Shown piece by piece: positions 6,014 to 9,356 of a DNA stretch of 9,356 bases. The number at the start of each line of letters is the position of its first letter. The stretch's first letter is position 1. The position numbers and the translations under genes were made by a program. Below the pieces are notes generated by a model, which was given only the letters and a program-made list of their open reading frames with translations, made no database searches and was not told where the DNA came from. Origin of the DNA: CAZGSG01 sp964528095 (lineage in GTDB: Bacteria > Bacteroidota > Bacteroidia > Chitinophagales > Chitinophagaceae); NCBI GenBank assembly GCA_964528095.1, contig CAZGSG010000233.1, forward strand, positions 1-9,356, read 5' to 3'.

Positions 6014-7183
6014 CTAACTTTCGAGTGCCTGCTCTATATCCGCGATGATATCATCCACATGCTCCAGTCCAACAGAAATGCGGATAAGCCCCGGCGTAAT
6101 GCCGACCGCGTTTCTTTCGGCCTCGCTTAATTTGGAATGAGTGGTACTGGCAGGATGAGCTGCAATAGTGCGGCTATCTCCCAGGTTATTGGTCATGCTG
6201 ATCATCTTCAGCGCGTTCAGGAAAGAGCGACCTTTTTCAATACCACCTTTTATTTCGAAAGTAAGTATGCCACCGCCATTGCTCATTTGTTTTTTGGCAA
6301 TTTTATATTGCGGGTGCGATTCAAGAAAAGGATATTTAACCTGGCTGAGCCTGGGGTGTTGTTCAAAATGCCGGGCGATCTTTAACGCATTGTCTGCATG
6401 TTTATCCATCCGGATAAATAATGTTTCCAGGCTTTTAGATAATACCCATGCATTAAAGGGACTTAAGGAAGGACCCGTATTGCGAATAAATAAATAAAGC
6501 TGGTATACCAGGTCTTTATTACCCACTACTACACCACCCAGTACTCTTCCCTGTCCGTCAATAAATTTGGTAGCTGAATGCAGCACAAGATCCGCACCAT
6601 ATTTGATCGGCTGTTGTACCGCAGGAGTAGCAAAACAATTATCTACCACGAACAACACCTTATGTTTCTTACAGATCGTAGCTACATATTCCAGGTCGAT
6701 AATATCGAGACCCGGGTTAGATGGTGTTTCGAGATAAAGCAGTTTGGTATTGGGTAATATCAGGCTTTCGATTGACTCCGGCTTATCCATATCGAAATAG
6801 CTATGTTCGATGCCCCATTTAGGCAGGTACTTCGTGAGGATAGTGTGTGTAGAGCCAAATACAGCCGAGGCGGAGACAATATGATCTCCTTTACTGAGAA
6901 ATGTCATGAACGTACCGAATATAGCGGCCATACCGGTACCCGTTGCCACACCGTCCTCAGCTCCTTCCAGTGCGGCGATCTTACTGATAAATTCATCTAC
7001 AGTAGGATTGGAAAACCGGGAATAGATATTTACATCCAGGGTATCATCTACAAATGCGGCACCCATTTCTTCTGCAGAATCATAGGTGAAGCTGCTGGTC
7101 ATAAAGATAGGGGTAGCATGCTCTTTTTCTCCGGTCTTTGGGGTCTGGATGCGAATAGCTTTTGTCTCGGGTCGCTGGGACAT
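6014..7183 (-). CDS. metZ: O-succinylhomoserine sulfhydrylase (MetZ), PLP-dependent
   Basis: MetZ makes homocysteine directly from an O-acylhomoserine and sulfide, the direct-sulfhydrylation route to methionine, in the cytoplasm. The 389-residue protein is a Cys/Met-metabolism PLP enzyme of fold type I. YSRFSNPT (54-61) and GTGMAAI (82-88) bind the cofactor phosphate, Asp181 (VVDNCFATP) contacts the pyridine nitrogen, and Lys206 in HSATKFIDGQGRVLGG forms the Schiff base. The DGQGRVLGG continuation is characteristic of MetZ, whereas cystathionine gamma-synthase and MGL differ here. The start is ATG 7183: a longer frame from 7240 would run through the promoter at 7206-7213. The leader is only about 17 bases, too short for a SAM riboswitch. 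Cystathionine gamma-synthase is the main alternative, and O-acetylhomoserine could be the in vivo substrate. Confidence 0.85.
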   Translation of the reverse strand: MSQRPETKAIRIQTPKTGEKEHATPIFMTSSFTYDSAEEMGAAFVDDTLDVNIYSRFSNPTVDEFISKIAALEGAEDGVATGTGMAAIFGTFMTFLSKGDHIVSASAVFGSTHTILTKYLPKWGIEHSYFDMDKPESIESLILPNTKLLYLETPSNPGLDIIDLEYVATICKKHKVLFVVDNCFATPAVQQPIKYGADLVLHSATKFIDGQGRVLGGVVVGNKDLVYQLYLFIRNTGPSLSPFNAWVLSKSLETLFIRMDKHADNALKIARHFEQHPRLSQVKYPFLESHPQYKIAKKQMSNGGGILTFEIKGGIEKGRSFLNALKMISMTNNLGDSRTIAAHPASTTHSKLSEAERNAVGITPGLIRISVGLEHVDDIIADIEQALES

Positions 7184-7205
7184 AGGGATGCTCTTTAATG
7201 AGCGG

Positions 7206-7233
7206 CAAAGATACAATGAGGTAGTTAATTCAA
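7206..7233 (-). promoter_or_regulatory. metZ promoter (TTG - 17 bp - TATCTTTG)
   Basis: On the minus strand TTG (7233-7231) is followed by a 17-base spacer and TATCTTTG (7213-7206), matching the two-part Bacteroidota promoter. Transcription should start near 7200, about 17 bases before the metZ ATG. This is the best promoter match in the window. Confidence 0.75.
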
Positions 7234-7252
7234 CCGGCAAAAATCAACCGGC
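7230..7252. repeat. Two direct copies of TCAACCGGC over the metZ -33 region
   Basis: TCAACCGGC occurs at 7230-7238 and again at 7244-7252, separated by AAAAA, a 14-base period. The copy nearer the gene contains the -33 TTG (CAA on the + strand). Tandem copies overlapping a promoter suggest a regulator-binding site, but no regulator is known from the window. Confidence 0.5.
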
Positions 7253-7306
7253 TGAAAATGGTCTTATCTGCCTGCTTATTCTCTTTTTCTGTTTTAATCC
7301 CGACTG

Positions 7307-7377
7307 ACGCCGCGGTCGGATTCGAACCGACGTAAAAGGTGTTGCAGACCTGTACCTCACCACTCGGCCACACGGCT
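7307..7377 (-). tRNA. tRNA-Cys (anticodon GCA)
   Basis: The cloverleaf reads on the minus strand. The acceptor 5' strand is AGCCGTG (7377-7371), followed by TG at positions 8-9 and a D arm GCC..GGT. The anticodon loop CTGCAAC has GCA at 7345-7343. A four-base variable loop leads to the T arm GTCGG-TTCGAAT-CCGAC and the 3' acceptor strand CGCGGCG. The discriminator is U73 (7307), the cysteine identity base. CCA is not encoded. Two mismatches are visible: A1-G72 and C27-U43; position 6-67 is a wobble. A transcript from the right would have to pass the terminator at 7409-7442, and no separate promoter is obvious in the 30 bases between. metZ follows 124 bases downstream. Confidence 0.93.
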
Positions 7378-7408
7378 GATATATGATTCATGGGCAGCAT
7401 GCCCTTTT

Positions 7409-7442
7409 AAAAAAAAAGGGGTAGTATAGAGGATACCACCCC
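7409..7442 (-). terminator. Strong rho-independent terminator on the minus strand
   Basis: On the minus strand GGGGTGGTAT (7442-7433), loop CCTCT, then ATACTACCCC (7427-7418) make a 10-bp stem with one G-U pair, followed by nine T (7417-7409). The + strand reading has no T-tract, so it serves a transcript coming from the right. No protein-coding gene on the minus strand feeds it. Confidence 0.85.
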
Positions 7443-7762
7443 GCTAACAACTGTTTGCTATAAAAGAAACGCTTTTTATGTTAATTAACTCAATTTATTA
7501 GTTCTATTCTACTGCAAAATTCAAAAGTAAAATTTCAAAAAAAGTCTCTGTATCTACCTGACAAACGCTGGATATGAGATCTGCATTTTTAATTTTGCAT
7601 TAACCCGATTTACTCTATCAAGCGGGGTAATTAACTGCTTGTATTAGTTGATTACCCTTATAAACCTATTGCATATAACCTGCCTGCAAATAACTTACCG
7701 TCCAGGTAATGATTAAATAATATCTGCTTAACGATGGAGTTTAATCACTGCCCTACTTTTAA
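7409..7762 (-). ncRNA. Putative unassigned non-coding RNA of about 350 nt
   Basis: The call rests on a TATATTTG promoter element at 7775-7768, a strong terminator at 7442-7409, and the lack of any minus-strand frame longer than about ten codons from ATG between them. Internal structure is visible: arms 7740-7749 and 7708-7717 pair over 10 bp on the minus strand with one G-U, and 7625-7636/7646-7657 pair over 12 positions with one A-C mismatch on this strand (a G-U on the other). I looked for tmRNA, RNase P RNA and SRP RNA signatures and saw none; 6S RNA cannot be excluded by eye. The 5' end is estimated from the promoter. It could instead be a leader of the tRNA-Cys transcript cut off by attenuation. 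Confidence 0.4.
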
Positions 7763-7767
7763 TAACA

Positions 7768-7775
7768 CAAATATA
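7768..7775 (-). promoter_or_regulatory. Minus-strand -7 element (TATATTTG) upstream of the putative RNA
   Basis: An exact TAnnTTTG match on the minus strand, 13 bases from the left arm of the dyad at 7788-7814. No TTG is seen at the -33 position, so activity could need another factor. Confidence 0.45.
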
Positions 7776-7787
7776 AGACGAATATTC

Positions 7788-7814
7788 ATTAGTCTACTAA
7801 TTTTATAGACTAAT
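7788..7814. promoter_or_regulatory. Perfect 9+9 dyad between divergent promoters (candidate operator)
   Basis: ATTAGTCTA (7788-7796) and TAGACTAAT (7806-7814) are perfect inverted repeats with a 9-base spacer. The right arm overlaps the rightward -7 element at 7811-7818. The dyad also occupies the -33 region of the leftward promoter. Since it lies upstream of both predicted transcription starts it should act as DNA, not RNA. The size and symmetry suit a dimeric repressor; no regulator gene is recognisable nearby. Confidence 0.6.
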
Positions 7815-7818
7815 TTTG
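7811..7818 (+). promoter_or_regulatory. -7 element (TAATTTTG) for the 85-residue protein
   Basis: An exact TAnnTTTG match, 34 bases before the ATG at 7853, giving a leader near 28 bases. The preceding spacer of the dyad holds a near copy (CTAATTTTA at 7797-7805 versus CTAATTTTG at 7810-7818), a second possible but poorer -7 element. Confidence 0.55.
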
Positions 7819-7852
7819 TTCATCATTTTTATTTATACTTAAATCAATCCAT

Positions 7853-8110
7853 ATGGCAAATTTTATCGCAACGATCAACCTTATTGACGCTGATGAAGAA
7901 TCCCGTACAAAGTTGCATACCTCGTTAAAAAAAGAATCGTTTAAAGAAAATGCACGCAAGACCCGTAAGGCCAAAACCATTGCCCCGCTTGCTGAATACG
8001 AAAGATCAGGAAATATCAGTATCACTGAAGTTATACAAAGCGTATTAAGAGCAGTCAAACAAGCCGGTAAGAACTACTCCTTTACCGTGATCAAACAAAA
8101 AAGCCTTTGA
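7853..8110 (+). CDS. Small basic protein of unknown function (85 residues)
   Basis: I do not recognise this gene with certainty. The product begins MANFIATINLIDADEESR, with a short hydrophobic strand, then a helix-like LHTSLKKESF, a very basic stretch KENARKTRKAK (31-41), APLAEYERSG, a helix ITEVIQSVLRAVKQAG and a final strand KNYSFTVIKQ. That order suggests a small alpha/beta, ferredoxin-like fold, with no signal peptide or membrane segment and no cysteine. It loosely recalls small proteins annotated as GhoS-like antitoxins, which share a start MAxFxxxIxLxDA, a central AEY and a C-terminal strand; this is a memory-based inference only. No partner toxin is adjacent. The gene stands alone, with its own promoter and operator-like dyad upstream and a terminator overlapping its stop codon. 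Confidence 0.7.
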   Translation: MANFIATINLIDADEESRTKLHTSLKKESFKENARKTRKAKTIAPLAEYERSGNISITEVIQSVLRAVKQAGKNYSFTVIKQKSL

Positions 8111-8127
8111 TGATATCAAAGGCTTTT
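8099..8127 (+). terminator. Terminator overlapping the stop codon of the 85-residue gene
   Basis: AAAAGCCTTTGAT (8099-8111) and ATCAAAGGCTTTT (8115-8127) form a perfect 13-bp stem with a three-base loop. The TGA stop (8108-8110) lies inside the left arm. The T-run is only four bases and belongs to the stem, so it may be less efficient than the next one. Confidence 0.7.
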
Positions 8128-8130
8128 AAG

Positions 8131-8170
8131 AATAAAGTGCCCGCCAATATATAGCGGGCACTTTATTTTT
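8131..8170. terminator. Bidirectional terminator between convergent genes
   Basis: AATAAAGTGCCCGC (8131-8144) and GCGGGCACTTTATT (8154-8167) are a perfect 14-bp inverted repeat with a 9-base loop. A TTTATTTTT run follows on the + strand and TTTATTCTTAAAA on the minus strand. It can serve both the 85-residue gene and the receptor gene arriving from the right. Confidence 0.85.
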
Positions 8171-8232
8171 CAATCGCTATTCTCTCCTATGGTTAGTAAG
8201 TAAGGTTTACGTTATTGATACCATTCGCTATT

Positions 8233-9315
8233 TTATTTTTGCTTTAGTAACCCATCTACTGTGATCGCTACATAATACAACCCGCCCAGGGTCGGGCCGC
8301 CTGCATATTGATAATACCGGTGATTCAGCAGATCAGATCCCCCTACTTTGATCGTAGAATATAATGCAGGCAACTTGAAGGTCACCTGTGCATCAATAGT
8401 ACTGTATGCAGGTACCGCGCCATTCACCAGCGGACTTTCCCAATACAATGCATCCTGCCATCTCCACACTATATTAAACCCGATATTCTTAACGATCTCC
8501 CGGTTACCAAATGAAATATTGGTAAACCATTTTGGTGTATTAAAACCTGTTACAAATACATCCTTTGCTTTGTTTGCCGTTATCGCATTATAATTCACAT
8601 TACCCGATATGCTGAAGGTTTTGAAAAAATTATATGTCACGCCAAAAGCAGCTCCGTAATTCACATACTTATTTTTAGCATTGGTGTAGACCCGGTACCG
8701 GGTTTGTTTGGAGCGGTTGGCGTCCAGCATGTCTACTACCGCCCTGTCTGTTCCTACATTAACGGTATCAGCTTCCGGCACATACACTTCTACCTGGCCA
8801 AGAAATCCATCATACTGGTTGATATATGCATCGAAGTCAAGCAACAGTTTATTATTTTCCAATAAACTCTTATATCCTATCTCAAATGAATTGATGCGTT
8901 CAGGTCTTGTAGGAGTAAGCGCTGTCACTTCCAGCAGGTCACGGTTCTTTAATGCTGCGTTATTGGCTGTTAAACCGCCCCTCACATCATTGTTGACAGC
9001 AGCATTGAATTTTTCTACAGAAGTACGGGTGTAGGAGTTATCCAGGTAACCAAGTCCTTCATTAATATAAGAAAGACCTCCTACCCTTCTTACATTTCCA
9101 TTATTAACAAAAGAGATTGCTTCAAATATTGCAGGGAACCGGAATCCATTCTGGAAGGAAGCACGGAATGTATGTTTTTTTGCAGCTGTGTATACAACGG
9201 CAAGACGCGGATTGAATTTTGGGTCAAATTCGGGGTTCTGATCTACCCGCAACGAAAGAGAGATCTTTAGCTTGTCTTCAAAGAAAGTCTTACTGCCCTT
9301 TTGAAAACCGCACAA
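8233..9315 (-). pseudogene. TonB-dependent outer-membrane receptor, C-terminal barrel only (truncated or frameshifted)
   Basis: About 360 residues match in style the C-terminal part of the large SusC-like/CarboxypepD-domain TonB-dependent receptors of Bacteroidota, which import bulky ligands such as glycans, siderophores or peptides. Recognisable stretches are GSKTFFEDKLKISLSLRVD, FNPRLAVVYT, HTFRASFQNGFRFPAIFEA, RVYTNAKNKYVNYG and TGFNTPKWFTNISFGNRE, alternating aromatic strands with turns as in a 22-strand barrel. Signal peptide, carboxypeptidase-like domain, TonB box and plug are all missing; family members usually exceed 800 residues. In frame, a TAA stop occurs at 9321-9319, only two codons upstream of the TTG at 9315, and the remaining 35 bases show no receptor-like sequence in any frame. 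The only possible start is that unlikely TTG. It is therefore a remnant, a frameshift or a base-calling error; its 5' part may lie beyond the window. No SusD gene is seen downstream. Confidence 0.75.
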
Positions 9316-9356
9316 ATTTTAAAAAATATAATTTTGTTCAAAAGCCGATTAAAACT

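Noticed and set aside
7184..7206. SAM riboswitch before metZ.
   Set aside because: The predicted leader is only about 17 bases; no room for an aptamer.
7184..7240. Longer MetZ start at 7240.
   Set aside because: The extra codons run through the TTG-N17-TATCTTTG promoter, and MSQRPETK at 7183 fits the family start.
7392..7408. GGGCA-GCA-TGCCC-TTTT as a + strand terminator.
   Set aside because: The stem has five pairs and no + strand gene lies upstream; T-tract is part of the palindrome CCCTTTT/AAAAGGG around the A-run. Left as an unexplained small hairpin next to tRNA-Cys.
7447..7762. tmRNA, RNase P RNA or SRP RNA as identity of the putative RNA.
   Set aside because: No tRNA-like 3' end, no tag reading frame and none of the conserved RNase P or SRP core sequences is visible on either strand.
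8348..9034. Two + strand open frames of 81 and 108 residues.
   Set aside because: Both are antisense shadows of the receptor barrel and have no start signals or recognisable domains.

Overview
The window reads as chromosomal DNA of a member of the Bacteroidota, most likely the Chitinophagales/Chitinophagaceae. Three things point there: promoters with the Bacteroidota -7 element TAnnTTTG (often with TTG about 17 bases upstream) and almost no Shine-Dalgarno sequences; protein families typical of the phylum (a SusC-like TonB-dependent receptor barrel, MetZ-type sulfhydrylase, RluA-type synthase without S4 domain, Spy-like LTxxQ protein); and signal peptides ending before Gln. The genus is an inference from protein flavour and was not tested by any search.

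Layout. 1-678 (-) is the N-terminal half of a thiolase resembling 3-oxoadipyl-CoA thiolase. Divergent from it, 736-1788 (+) is rlmN. A 571-base gene-free stretch follows, holding a 243-bp element bounded by near-perfect 31-bp inverted repeats with several hairpins inside. Next on the + strand come a secreted lysine-rich LTxxQ protein (2360-2980) with a terminator, an RsuA/RluB-type pseudouridine synthase (3104-4045) and an RluA-type pseudouridine synthase (4080-4808). These two form a likely operon; with rlmN the window holds three rRNA/tRNA modification enzymes. On the - strand are an exported beta-propeller protein (5910-4834), metZ (7183-6014) and tRNA-Cys(GCA) (7377-7307).

The most interesting part is 7409-8170. 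A strong rho-independent terminator on the - strand (7409-7442) has no protein gene feeding it. About 325 bases upstream lies a TAnnTTTG promoter facing it, so an unassigned non-coding RNA of about 350 nt is proposed. Beside that promoter a 9+9 dyad (7788-7814) overlaps a second promoter facing right, which drives an 85-residue protein of unknown function (7853-8110). The stop codon of that gene lies inside a terminator stem. A second terminator, usable from both sides, separates it from the last gene.

8233-9315 (-) encodes only the C-terminal barrel of a TonB-dependent outer-membrane receptor. It is preceded in frame by a stop codon, so the gene appears broken or its 5' part lies in another frame beyond the window. 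I see no CRISPR array, transposase, rRNA or known riboswitch.
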